DNA from: Acidobacteriota bacterium
GTDB taxonomy: Bacteria > Acidobacteriota > Vicinamibacteria > Vicinamibacterales > CAVVIG01
Assembly: GCA_003222535.1 (NCBI GenBank)
Contig: QHWJ01000237.1
Location: 1-64,000 of the forward strand
DNA length: 64,000 nucleotides
Direction: 5' to 3'
The notes under the pieces are model-generated. The model had not been told where the DNA came from. It ran no database searches and saw only the letters and a list, made by a program, of their open reading frames with translations. The first letter of the stretch is position 1, and the number at the start of each line of letters is the position of its first letter. A program made the translations under genes and the position numbers. Shown here piece by piece: positions 45,374 through 54,597 of this stretch.

Positions 45374-46108
45374 GTGACTCAGGGGCCGCGCCCGACGTTG
45401 CGCGTCGCGACCTACAACATCCATCGCTGCCGCGGCATCGACGGCCGCACGCGTCCGGAGCGGATCGCCTCGGTGCTCCGCGCGGTAGACGCGGACGTGG
45501 TCGCGCTGCAGGAGGTCGTCGGCGCCGGGCCTCGCGGCGGCGGGCACGCGGAAGCGATCGGCGCTTCGCTCGGCATGGGGTGGGTGATGGCGCCGGCGCG
45601 GCAGTTTCGCGGTCACCAGTTCGGCAATGCGGTGCTCAGCCGGCTGCCGATCACGCAGCATCTCGCGCACGACCTGTCATGGAAGACGTGCGAGCCGCGC
45701 CACATGCAGCGCGTGGACATCTCGGCCCACGGCACCACGCTGCACCTGTACAACGTGCATCTCGGCACGGCGATCCTCGAACGGCGCAGCCAGGCGCGGC
45801 GGCTGGCGATCATCGTGTGCGACCGCCACGTCACCGGTCCGAAGCTGGTGCTCGGTGATTTCAACGAATGGATGCGCGGACTGGCGACCTCGCTGCTGAA
45901 CGAGAAGCTCAGCAGCGTGGACCTGCGGGATTTTCTCCGGCGCAAGCGGACACAGAGGACCTATCCCGGCCTCTTCCCCATCCTGCACCTCGATCGTATC
46001 TACTACGCCGGACGCGTCGAAGTCGTCGCCGTCGAGCTGCCCCGCACGCGCCTGTCGCTCGTCGCCTCGGATCATCTGCCGCTGGTGGCCGATGTCAGGC
46101 TGGGCTAG
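45374..46108 (+). CDS. Endonuclease/exonuclease/phosphatase family protein
   Basis: LRVATYNIHRCRGIDGRTRPERIASVLRAVDADVVALQEV..LVLGDFNEW..HLDRIYYAG..SDHLPLVADVRL; GTG start 45374. Confidence 0.9.
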   Translation: MTQGPRPTLRVATYNIHRCRGIDGRTRPERIASVLRAVDADVVALQEVVGAGPRGGGHAEAIGASLGMGWVMAPARQFRGHQFGNAVLSRLPITQHLAHDLSWKTCEPRHMQRVDISAHGTTLHLYNVHLGTAILERRSQARRLAIIVCDRHVTGPKLVLGDFNEWMRGLATSLLNEKLSSVDLRDFLRRKRTQRTYPGLFPILHLDRIYYAGRVEVVAVELPRTRLSLVASDHLPLVADVRLG

Positions 46109-46346
46109 CAGGGCGGATAGGCCAGGGAGGTCACATAGGTCGGGTAGGCTAGGTGGGTCTGGTAGGTCGGGTGGGTCGGGTAGGTCGCGTAGCGCAGTCG
46201 GTCGGGTAGGGCAGGTAGGTCAGGTGGGTCAGGTGGGTCGCGTAGCGCAGTCGGTCGGGTAGGGCAGGTAGGTCAGGTGGGTCGCGTAGGGCACGTCGGT
46301 CGGGTAGGACAGGTAGGTCGGGTCGGTCGCGTAGGACGGGTGGGAT
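46109..46346. repeat. Long 9-bp periodic array (GGTCGGGTA/GGTCAGGTG...) with a 54-bp (6 x 9) higher-order duplication, between convergent genes
   Basis: ggtcgcgtagcgcagtcggtcgggtagggcaggtaggtcaggtgggtc occurs at 46183 and 46237 (54-bp spacing). Confidence 0.92.
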
Positions 46347-46401
46347 GCCCCACCGGACTTACGCGGCCGGGGATTCGTTTAGAGTCGACGGGCGCCGGCC
46401 T

Positions 46402-47298
46402 TCACTCGGCTTCCTCGGCGAGCTCGAGCATCGGCATTGCATCGACGACGCTCGGCATCCTCCGCGTGGCGCGCTGTGCCGTCGCGGCGCGCGCTTCCTC
46501 ATACACACGCTTCGGGACGGCCTGAACGTCCCACGCGAGGCCGACCGCGGCCATCGCCCTGATCGTGTACCACGTCAGATCGAGCTCCCACCAGTAGAAC
46601 CCGTTCCGCGCGGCCCGCTGGTAGCGGTGATGGTTGTTGTGCCACCCCTCGCCGGCCGCGAAGAACGCGGTGAGCGGGTTGTTGCGCGACTCGTCGAGCG
46701 TTTCGAAACGCCGCGATCCGAACATGTGGTTGACCGTGTTGATCGCGAACGTGGCGTGCGCCAGCGTCATCGTCGGCAGGCAGAAGCCCCAGACGAGCCA
46801 GGGCCATCCCCCCGTGAGAAAGAGCGTCAGCGCGAGCGCAAGCGGCGGGAAAAAGAAATAGCGCTCGAGCCAGGCGATTTCAGGCACCTTCGAGAAATCG
46901 CGGATGACCGGGTTGGTCGCCTCCACGCGATCGTACTTCGTGTCGTTCAGGAACCAGCCGATGTGCGCGTAGTAGAAGCCGCTGATCATCGGGCTGTGCG
47001 GATCGCCGTCACGGTCGGCGAACTTGTGATGGTTCACGTGGTGCCCGGCCCACCAGAGAGGCCCCTTCTGCATCGCGGCGGTCGCGATGAGGGTCCAGAC
47101 GAACCGCGCGGAGCGGTTCATCTTGAACGCCCGATGCGCGAAGTATCTGTGGAACGCCAGCGTGAGGCCGACGGCTCGGAGGAAGTGTGACACGGCCCAG
47201 AGCGCGACGAACGCCCACCTGAACGGGACCGCGAACACGAGAAGCGCCGACACCTGAACGAGCCAGAAAATCGAGACTTGAAGAATGTTTGGAAGCAC
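46402..47298 (-). CDS. Fatty acid (acyl-CoA delta-9-like) desaturase
   Basis: LAFHRYFAHRAFK; WAGHHVNHHKFAD; GEGWHNNHHRYQRAARNGFYWWELD. Confidence 0.95.
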   Translation of the reverse strand: MLPNILQVSIFWLVQVSALLVFAVPFRWAFVALWAVSHFLRAVGLTLAFHRYFAHRAFKMNRSARFVWTLIATAAMQKGPLWWAGHHVNHHKFADRDGDPHSPMISGFYYAHIGWFLNDTKYDRVEATNPVIRDFSKVPEIAWLERYFFFPPLALALTLFLTGGWPWLVWGFCLPTMTLAHATFAINTVNHMFGSRRFETLDESRNNPLTAFFAAGEGWHNNHHRYQRAARNGFYWWELDLTWYTIRAMAAVGLAWDVQAVPKRVYEEARAATAQRATRRMPSVVDAMPMLELAEEAE

Positions 47299-47301
47299 GG
47301 A

Positions 47302-48468
47302 TTAAATCTCTCGCAGCGCACGGGCGACGGGGATGCGGGCCGCGCGAATCGCAGGGAGCAGGCCGCCGACTGCCCCCATCACGACGGAGAAGATGAGACC
47401 GCCGGCGAGCAGGGCCGGTGTGATTCTGAACTTGAATGCCACTTCGCTGAAGCTGGAAAAATTCGTGGTGCCGGTCGACATCCCGTGCACCGGCAGCGCC
47501 AGGAGGCAGCCGAGCACGCCGCCGACGAGCGCCAGCGCCATGGACTCGGCGAGGAACGCGGCGACGATGCGGGAACCGGAGAAGCCGAGAGCCCGCAGCG
47601 TGCCGATCTCCCGCGTGCGGTAGGCGACCGCCGCGTACATGGTGTTCATGGCGCCGAACACGGCGCCGATCGCGAGGATGAGCGTCACGAATGTGCCGAA
47701 CACGCGAATCACCGTGGTCAGGGCGCGCGACTGTTCCGCGTAGTAGTCCTGCTCGCGCTGCGCCTCGAGATACAGGCGCGGATCGCCGGTGACCGTCGCG
47801 TTGAACGATTCGAACATCGAAGGATCGGCCAGCTTGACGGTCATCGACTGGTAGCCGTCGCGCTGGAACGCCGGCATCATCAAATCGACGTCGCCCCACA
47901 CTTCCGACTCGAACGCGGCATCGTCGGCCGTGAAGATGCCGACGACGTTCCACGTCGCGCTGCCGAACTTGACGGTGCTGCCGAGCGTCAGCCCCTTGAA
48001 GCGGCCGACGGCGGCCTTGCCGACGTTGATCTCGCGCGTGCCGGGCGCGAAGCGCCGCCCGTCGACGACCTTCAGGTTGTCGCGGACTTCGAAGGCCTTC
48101 GGGCCGACGCCGCGCGCCGGCACGTTTGCCGGCTGGTTGTCGGACTGGCGTGGCAGCGCGATGATCACGACGAGCTCGGACGAGGACAACGGGCGTCCGT
48201 CCGGACCGCGCGCCACCTGCGGCAGCGCTTCGACGATCGGCACGTCGGACCGCAGGACCGCGCTGACGGTCTCGGCGGTCGCGCTCTTGCGGAGCACGAT
48301 CGCGTTCTGCGGCGATCCGCTGACGACGAGCGTCTGCCGGAACCCCTGCGCGATCGCGAGCGTCATCACGAACACCGCGACGACCATCGCGATGCCGCCG
48401 GCCGTCATCGCCGCCGTGCCCTTCCGCACGATCATCGATCGCAGGTTATAACTTGCTATAAGACCCAT
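47302..48468 (-). CDS. ABC transporter permease (MacB/FtsX family)
   Basis: Four-TM FtsX layout; VFGAMNTMYAAVAYRTREIGTLRALGFSGSRIVAAFLAESMALALVGGVLG. Confidence 0.9.
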   Translation of the reverse strand: MGLIASYNLRSMIVRKGTAAMTAGGIAMVVAVFVMTLAIAQGFRQTLVVSGSPQNAIVLRKSATAETVSAVLRSDVPIVEALPQVARGPDGRPLSSSELVVIIALPRQSDNQPANVPARGVGPKAFEVRDNLKVVDGRRFAPGTREINVGKAAVGRFKGLTLGSTVKFGSATWNVVGIFTADDAAFESEVWGDVDLMMPAFQRDGYQSMTVKLADPSMFESFNATVTGDPRLYLEAQREQDYYAEQSRALTTVIRVFGTFVTLILAIGAVFGAMNTMYAAVAYRTREIGTLRALGFSGSRIVAAFLAESMALALVGGVLGCLLALPVHGMSTGTTNFSSFSEVAFKFRITPALLAGGLIFSVVMGAVGGLLPAIRAARIPVARALREI

Positions 48469-48733
48469 GCTGTACTGTTTTGCACTTAGTATCCCGTCCC
48501 CGTGGTTCGCGACATAACTCCCGGGCGGGGCATCCCGGCTGGCGGCGTTGCTCCTCCCTCACATATTCCCGATATGCTCGGTCGTCGCGCCTTGCCATCC
48601 GGGCGCCGCGCTCCGGGATTTATGCCACGATCCACGGAGACGGGACACTCGTCACCGCTGAGCATGGTGCGACGCGCTCACCATGAGCGCTCGAGCCCGA
48701 CCCGGTCGAACGGTGCGAGCGCGGCGTGCCCGT

Positions 48734-49885
48734 TCACGCGGCCCGCCGCAACGCATCGACGATCTTCAGCCGCGAGGCCATCGTCGCCGGAATGAGGCCG
48801 GCGAGGAGGCCGATGAGCACGCTGAGCCCGAGCCCCGTGATCATGTTCGCGCCGTTGACGCCGACAGCCGGGATGAACGTGCCCGCGTTGAGGAACTCGG
48901 GGTTGACGATCGCCCGGGCGAGGCCGGCGCCGACGACGCCGCCGAGGATGGCCATCATCAGACCCTCGCCGGCGATCAGCAGAAAAATCGTCGACGACGG
49001 GAAGCCGAGGGTGCGCATCACGGCGATCTCGGTGGTGCGCTCGCGGACCGACATCGCCATCGTGTTGCCGGCCACGAACAGCGTCGTGATCACGACGGCG
49101 ATGCCGATGCTGCCGAGCAGCAGGTTGAGGTTGCCGAACATCGATACGAACGAGCTCTGGAACGCGCGCTCGGTCTCGGTCTTCGTCTCGTAAGGCGAGT
49201 TGGCGAACTTCTGATCGATTGCGGCCGAGACTTGCGCCGCATGATCGGGGTTGGCGATCTGCATCACGTACCAGCCGGCCTGGCCTTTCACGACCGACCG
49301 CTCGTCGGCGTACTTCCAGTGGAACCACATCGACTGGTTGTCCACCGACCCGCCGCCGCTGCGATAGATCCCGCGGACGTTGAAGTCGAAGTCCTGCCGG
49401 CCGTACGTCGGGATGCCGACCTTCAGCGTGATCTTGTCGCCGATCTTGAAGCCGTAGACTTTCGCGAGGCCGTCGCCGACGATGCAGCCGGTTCGATCGT
49501 CGAGAAAGGCTTTCCGCTCGTCCGGCGTCAGCAGGATCTCCGGGTATATCCGCAGGTAGCTCTCGGGCTCGATGGCGAACTGCGCGAAGAAGTTCCGGGG
49601 ATCCTTGTAGATCCCGCCGAACCAGCTGGCCCACGTCAGATCCTGCACGCCGGGCGTGTTCCGGATCTGCTCGGCGTGGCTGGTCGGCATCGAGAAGATG
49701 AGGGACGTCGAACGCTGCGTGACGATCCTCGTGGACGAGCTCCCTTCCGCGCCGGCGTTGAATCCGTCGAGGACGGCGCGCAGCGCGGCAAACAGGAATA
49801 CCGCGATCGCCACGCTGATGACCGTCAGCAGCGTGCGCCGTTTGCTCCGCCGCGCGCTCTTGAGAATGAGACCGATGAACTTCAT
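48734..49885 (-). CDS. ABC transporter permease (MacB/FtsX family)
   Basis: [53 protein letters not shown]. Confidence 0.9.
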   Translation of the reverse strand: MKFIGLILKSARRSKRRTLLTVISVAIAVFLFAALRAVLDGFNAGAEGSSSTRIVTQRSTSLIFSMPTSHAEQIRNTPGVQDLTWASWFGGIYKDPRNFFAQFAIEPESYLRIYPEILLTPDERKAFLDDRTGCIVGDGLAKVYGFKIGDKITLKVGIPTYGRQDFDFNVRGIYRSGGGSVDNQSMWFHWKYADERSVVKGQAGWYVMQIANPDHAAQVSAAIDQKFANSPYETKTETERAFQSSFVSMFGNLNLLLGSIGIAVVITTLFVAGNTMAMSVRERTTEIAVMRTLGFPSSTIFLLIAGEGLMMAILGGVVGAGLARAIVNPEFLNAGTFIPAVGVNGANMITGLGLSVLIGLLAGLIPATMASRLKIVDALRRAA

Positions 49886-50571
49886 GCGCCCACCTTGACC
49901 TGCTCGACGAGCGTGCCCTTTTCGAGGTGCAGCAAACGGGCGGCGCGCTCGGCCGCGTGCGGGTCGTGCGTCACCATGACGATCGTCTTCTTGAATTCCT
50001 GGTTCAGCCGCTGCAGCAGCGTCAGCACCTCGCCGGCCGACTTCGCGTCCAGATCGCCCGTTGGCTCGTCGGCCAGCAGCAGCGTGGGGTCCGTGACGAT
50101 CGCGCGCGCGATCGCGACCCGTTGCTCCTGCCCGCCCGAGAGCTGCCGGGGATAGTGCTTCTCGCGGTCGCCGAGGCCGACGATGCCGAGCGCGGTCATG
50201 ACGTGATCGCGGCGCTGCTTCTTCGACAGGCTGGTGAGCAGCAGCGGCAGCTCGACGTTCTCGAACGCCGTCAGCACCGGAATCAGGTTATACAGCTGGA
50301 AGATGAAGCCGATGTGCCGCGCGCGCCACCCCGCGAGCGCGCGCTCCGAGAGGCGGCTGATCTCGACCTCGCCGATGCGGATCGACCCGCGCGTCGGCCG
50401 GTCGATGCCGGCGAGCAGGTTCAACAGCGTCGACTTGCCGGACCCCGACGGTCCCATCAGCCCGAGGAAGTCGCCGCCGTCCACGGTGATCGTCACGCCG
50501 TCGAGGACCGGAATCTCGATCTGGTCGCGCCGGTACGACTTCGTCACGTCCCGCAGGTCGATGAGCGCCAT
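49882..50571 (-). CDS. ABC transporter ATP-binding protein (LolD/MacB type)
   Basis: [60 protein letters not shown]. Confidence 0.95.
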   Translation of the reverse strand: MALIDLRDVTKSYRRDQIEIPVLDGVTITVDGGDFLGLMGPSGSGKSTLLNLLAGIDRPTRGSIRIGEVEISRLSERALAGWRARHIGFIFQLYNLIPVLTAFENVELPLLLTSLSKKQRRDHVMTALGIVGLGDREKHYPRQLSGGQEQRVAIARAIVTDPTLLLADEPTGDLDAKSAGEVLTLLQRLNQEFKKTIVMVTHDPHAAERAARLLHLEKGTLVEQVKVGA

Positions 50572-50576
50572 GCAGC

Positions 50577-51863
50577 CTATGTTCCTTTCACGCGGACGAG
50601 CGCGCGGTCGGCGAGTCCCGCCGGTGGATTCAGGATGACGGCGTCTCCCCTCATCACGCCGCTGCGGACTTCGATTTGGTCGAGGCGGTCGGCTCCAAGC
50701 GTCACAGGGCGCCGGACCGCGCTTCCGCCCGTCACGACCCAGACATGCGATTGCCCGTTCTGCTCCGTCACCGCGCGTTTGGGCACGAGGACGACGGGCA
50801 CCGGCGGCACCTGGGCCACGGCGCTCGCGGCTCCGCGTCCCGCGTCCGCCCTGTGCGGCTCCTGGAACGTAACGCTCGCGGTCATCTCCGGCTTCACGTG
50901 CGCATCCGCATTCAGGATGGTCACGCGGACTTCGACGATCGCCTTCGCGCGATCGGCGGACGGAAAGATCTGCCGCAACCGTCCCCTGTACACCTGATCC
51001 TGATAGGCCTGCAGCTTCACCTCGGCGGGCATGGCCGGCGTGAGCTTCGCGACGCTGTTCTCGCTGACCTCCGTCTGGACCTCGAGCTCGGCGAGATCCG
51101 CGATCGTCGCGATCGCGCCGCCTTCACGCGACGCCTGCCCCGCCACGCCGAAGGGCGACACGGTCTCCCCGACTTCCGCGCGCTTCTTGATGACGACGCC
51201 GTCGAAGGGCGCGCGGACGCTGGTGTTCTCGACCGCCTCCTCGGTCACCCGCACGCGCGCGCGCGCCGACGCGATGGCGGCTTCCGCGGTTTTCACCCGC
51301 GCAGTGGACACCGCCGCTGCCGACCCAGCCCCGCTCAGCGCCGCGTCCGTCGTGATGCCGTCCTTCGCCAGCGCACGCTGCCGTTCCAGGTTGCGGACGT
51401 CCTCTTCGCGTGCCGCGACGGCCTGTGCGAGCTGCGCCTCGGCCTCCGCCACGGCGCGGCGCGAGGCCTCGAGCTGCGCATCGATGTCGGCGTGCTCGAT
51501 CTCGGCGATCACCTCGCCCTTCCGCACGCGCGTGCCCTCTTCGAACTTGAGCCGCGCCAGGCGTCCGCCCGTCTTCACGCCCACGTCGCTGCTGTGGCGG
51601 GCGACGACGTATCCCGTAGCGACCAGCACCGGCAGATCGGTCGAGCCGCCCGCCGTCACGACCACATGCGTCGCGTGCGCGATTTCCACCTCCGGCGCCC
51701 GGCGCTCCGCCAGATACGCCCGCGCGGTCGGATACACCGCGGCTCCGGCGACGGCGAGCGCTACCAGCATGGCCCACGGGAGCCAGCGCCGGCGCGGGGC
51801 GGCGTCGCGATCGATGCGCAGGCGCGATAAGTCGCCAGCCGGCGAGTCAGAGCGAATTGTCAC
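50577..51863 (-). CDS. Periplasmic adaptor (membrane fusion) subunit, MacA-like
   Basis: [82 protein letters not shown]. Confidence 0.92.
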   Translation of the reverse strand: MTIRSDSPAGDLSRLRIDRDAAPRRRWLPWAMLVALAVAGAAVYPTARAYLAERRAPEVEIAHATHVVVTAGGSTDLPVLVATGYVVARHSSDVGVKTGGRLARLKFEEGTRVRKGEVIAEIEHADIDAQLEASRRAVAEAEAQLAQAVAAREEDVRNLERQRALAKDGITTDAALSGAGSAAAVSTARVKTAEAAIASARARVRVTEEAVENTSVRAPFDGVVIKKRAEVGETVSPFGVAGQASREGGAIATIADLAELEVQTEVSENSVAKLTPAMPAEVKLQAYQDQVYRGRLRQIFPSADRAKAIVEVRVTILNADAHVKPEMTASVTFQEPHRADAGRGAASAVAQVPPVPVVLVPKRAVTEQNGQSHVWVVTGGSAVRRPVTLGADRLDQIEVRSGVMRGDAVILNPPAGLADRALVRVKGT

Positions 51864-51872
51864 GGAAAAAAA

Positions 51873-51962
51873 CAGGATCGGCGATCGAAAGATCGGGTGA
51901 TCGGCGATCTTGACGGTGATCTTAGCCTACTTCGCCGATCATCCGATTGCCCGATCGCCGAT
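51873..51962. repeat. Inverted array of GATCGGC units
   Basis: caggatcggcgatcgaaagatcgggtgatcggcgatcttgacggtgatc...cgccgatcatccgattgcccgatcgccgatg. Confidence 0.75.
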
Positions 51963-51966
51963 GCGG

Positions 51967-52191
51967 CTAGCCTTCCTCTTCGAACTCTTCTTCTTCCGGC
52001 GGGCCGAGACGCGTCGACGGACGCAGCGCTTCCCGGTAGTCGAACAGCGGCAGATCGCGCACGTGCAGCGAAAGCGTGCAGGCTGGCGACTTCTGGTCAA
52101 CGACGACGGTGACGGGACTGCCTTCGACGCCCTCTCGGAACGCGAGGCGGCAGCCGCAGGCAAGCCGGGCGTGAGTGAACCCCTTCAACAT
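51967..52191 (-). CDS. Small hypothetical protein
   Basis: 74 aa, MLKGFTHARLACGCRLAFREGVEGSPVTVVVDQKSPACTLSLHVRDLPLFDYREALRPS; Cys pairs. Confidence 0.55.
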   Translation of the reverse strand: MLKGFTHARLACGCRLAFREGVEGSPVTVVVDQKSPACTLSLHVRDLPLFDYREALRPSTRLGPPEEEEFEEEG

Positions 52192-52200
52192 CGCCCCCGA

Positions 52201-52800
52201 TCATACTACAGGCGGGCCCGAAGACCCGCGCTCCAAAAGAGACTTAATCTCGTGTTCGAACGCGTCTTTCGACGAGAGCCCCGTGTGCTTGGTGCACATC
52301 CGCCCGTCGCGCGAAATCAGGACCGTGACCGGAATGCCGAAAATCGGACCGAAGGCGTCCTGCAGGTCGTCATGATCGAGCCCCTGCAGGACCAGATAGT
52401 TCATTTTCATCTGCGCGACGTACGGTTTGAGCTTGTCGATCGTGTCGTCCACCGACACGCCGACGACCTGCAAGCCGTCCTTGCCGTACTTCTGCTGGAA
52501 CTCGATGAACCAGGGAATCTCGATCTTGCACGGGCCGCACCAGGTGGCCCAGAAGTCGAGCAGCACCACCTTGCCCTTCAGCGACGCCAGCGGCACCTCC
52601 GTGTTGTTGATGTCCTTGAGGGTGAAGTTCAGGTTCGCCGGTTTCGCCGCCGCGGGGCAGGCGTAGGTTGCCGGCGCCCCGGTCGGGGCCGCCGAAGCCT
52701 CGTCCCGATGGAAGCCCCACTCCGGCGTCGCGTTCAGCGTCAGCAGCGCCAGCGCGAGGGCGCCAACCGCTGCGATCGCCCATCGAATGCTCATGTGCAT
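52201..52800 (-). CDS. TlpA/ResA family thiol-disulfide oxidoreductase
   Basis: FTLKDINNTEVPLASLKGKVVLLDFWATWCGPCKIEIPWFIEFQQKYGKDGLQVVGVSVDD. Confidence 0.95.
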   Translation of the reverse strand: MHMSIRWAIAAVGALALALLTLNATPEWGFHRDEASAAPTGAPATYACPAAAKPANLNFTLKDINNTEVPLASLKGKVVLLDFWATWCGPCKIEIPWFIEFQQKYGKDGLQVVGVSVDDTIDKLKPYVAQMKMNYLVLQGLDHDDLQDAFGPIFGIPVTVLISRDGRMCTKHTGLSSKDAFEHEIKSLLERGSSGPPVV

Positions 52801-52807
52801 CTCCGTT

Positions 52808-52886
52808 GGGACCGGGGACTAGGGGACTGGGGGACTCAGCTACTAGCGCGCAGTCTATAGTCCCCAGGTCCCCAGTCCCCAATCCT
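52808..52886. repeat. Inverted GGGGACT / AGTCCCC micro-repeat array
   Basis: gggaccggggactaggggactgggggactcagctactagcgcgcagtctatagtccccaggtccccagtccccaatcc. Confidence 0.85.
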
Positions 52887-52889
52887 ATC

Positions 52890-53708
52890 TCACCGAAGCG
52901 ACGCCCGAACGAACGACGCGATGCGCTCGACCTCCGGGCGTGGTTCCCGTGCGACGACGACGAACGTCCGGTTGCCGACGCACCAGATCGCGGCCTCGTG
53001 ACCGAGCACTTCGACGAGTTGCTGCGCGCGGGCGGTCTTCGGCAGCATGAACAGCGACAATGGATGTCCCTGGTGACGGTACATGATGTGCGCGATCTTG
53101 CCTTCGCCGTAGAGACACGGCCGGGCACCGACCAGCTCGAGCCCGGCGCGCGACGGATTGTCGGGCAGATGCATGCGCCAGTCGAACCCCGACGCCATCG
53201 AGCTCTCGACGGCCGCAGCCATCTGGTGGGTCCCGAGCGCGCTGTTCATGGCGAAGCACTTCAGATGATCGGCTGTGAGCTCGACCGCCAGCACACGCGC
53301 CGATTGAGCGGTCGCCTGGTACAGGAAGGCGCCGCCGACGACGAGCACGAGTGACGCCGCGAGCGCGAACGGCGCCACACGGGCCGTCCGCGACCGGTGG
53401 GCGACGCGGCGATCGAAAACGAGGCTCCGAGGATGCGCGGCCGGATGGCGGACAGCGTCTCCCAAGCTCAGCCGCGCCATCTCAACGCACTTCTCTCGCA
53501 GCGGCCCCGGCGCGGAGGCGTCGAGCGCGTGACATCGTGCGCGGATGAGATCATGCACCGCCTGCTCGGCGATGACGCGCGAGTGGCACGGCGCACACAC
53601 GCGCAGATGTTCTTCCACCGCCCGGCGGTCGTCGCGGGGCAGCTGGCCGTCGATGAACGCCGTCACGAGCGGGTCGATACGTTGACAATCAGCCATGTGC
53701 GTCTTCAA
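52890..53708 (-). CDS. Anti-sigma factor with zinc-finger (HC2-like) N-terminus
   Basis: DCQRIDPLVTAFIDGQLPRDDRRAVEEHLRVCAPCHSRVIAEQAVHDLIRARC; adjacent to an ECF sigma gene. Confidence 0.88.
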   Translation of the reverse strand: MKTHMADCQRIDPLVTAFIDGQLPRDDRRAVEEHLRVCAPCHSRVIAEQAVHDLIRARCHALDASAPGPLREKCVEMARLSLGDAVRHPAAHPRSLVFDRRVAHRSRTARVAPFALAASLVLVVGGAFLYQATAQSARVLAVELTADHLKCFAMNSALGTHQMAAAVESSMASGFDWRMHLPDNPSRAGLELVGARPCLYGEGKIAHIMYRHQGHPLSLFMLPKTARAQQLVEVLGHEAAIWCVGNRTFVVVAREPRPEVERIASFVRASLR

Positions 53709-53794
53709 TTGCCGTCAGAGCCATCAGCCAGTTTACCTGTCAGAACAACCGGTTGCGATCGGAACAATCTGTCGTCAGCGATCCGGTGCCGTCC

Positions 53795-54286
53795 TCACGC
53801 GTCGGTCACTCCAACAGGCGATGGGCGCCTTCCGGCCCGCGCCTGCAGGCGCTCATAGAGCGCCTGCCTGCCGCGCGAGATGCGCGACATGACGGTGCCG
53901 ACCGGGATCGAGAGCATCTCGGCGATTTCGGCGTAGGAAAACTCTTCCACGTCACGTAACCACACGGCCTGACGAAACGCGTCCGGCAGCGCGTCGATCG
54001 CCGCCTGCAGGTCGGGTGCGAGCGTGTCGCGAAGCAGCAAGGTCTCGGGCGTCTCCGCTGCGCCCGCCGAGGCCCCGCCGGCCGGCGGGCCGTCGGCCGC
54101 GCGATCAACGAATTCGCTGTCGACGGACACGGTGTCGCGCGCGCGATCGCGGGCCAGGTTCCGGGCCGTGTTATGGAGAATCGTGAACAGCCACGCCCTC
54201 AGATTCGTGCCCGGCTCGAACCGGCCGGCGGCACGAAACGCCTTGAGATACGTCTCCTGGACCAGATCCTCGGCGTCGGCCGGCAC
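53795..54286 (-). CDS. ECF RNA polymerase sigma factor, N-terminus apparently missing the start of sigma-2
   Basis: [49 protein letters not shown]...[48 protein letters not shown]. Confidence 0.88.
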   Translation of the reverse strand: MPADAEDLVQETYLKAFRAAGRFEPGTNLRAWLFTILHNTARNLARDRARDTVSVDSEFVDRAADGPPAGGASAGAAETPETLLLRDTLAPDLQAAIDALPDAFRQAVWLRDVEEFSYAEIAEMLSIPVGTVMSRISRGRQALYERLQARAGRRPSPVGVTDA

Positions 54287-54597
54287 AACGCAGGCGGTAC
54301 CACTTCTAAACCCTGGGCCCTCATCATTTATTCCAGCCTTCGCGCGCCGGCCCTCGACCGCCCTTCAGCTGGCAAGCCAGCGAAGGCAGTCCGCCGCCGC
54401 GCGTCCGGGAACACAAAAGCGCGGAGGCGGACCAGTATAGCCTTGTCGCCCAAAGGAGTCGGGCGTCGCCGTCCCGAGGGGACAACCCGCGCGGACCTGC
54501 GGCGAGACAATCGAGCACGGCGTTTGCAGGGTCCTCCGCGTCAACAGTAAGATCGCAGCCTGTCCGCACCCACTGTTGCTTTTGCGAGGTACTAGCC

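Noticed and set aside
30688-46346. CRISPR array in the 9-bp repeats
   Set aside because: Units are 9 bp, degenerate and contiguous without spacers; no cas genes seen.
46277-46525. 82-aa ORF MGRVGHVGRVGQVGRVGRVGRVG...
   Set aside because: Translation of the 9-bp array running antisense into the desaturase gene; no independent support.
47302-51863. Novel exporter system
   Set aside because: Gene order (two FtsX-type permeases, LolD/MacB ATPase, MacA-like adaptor) is a common MacAB-like arrangement.
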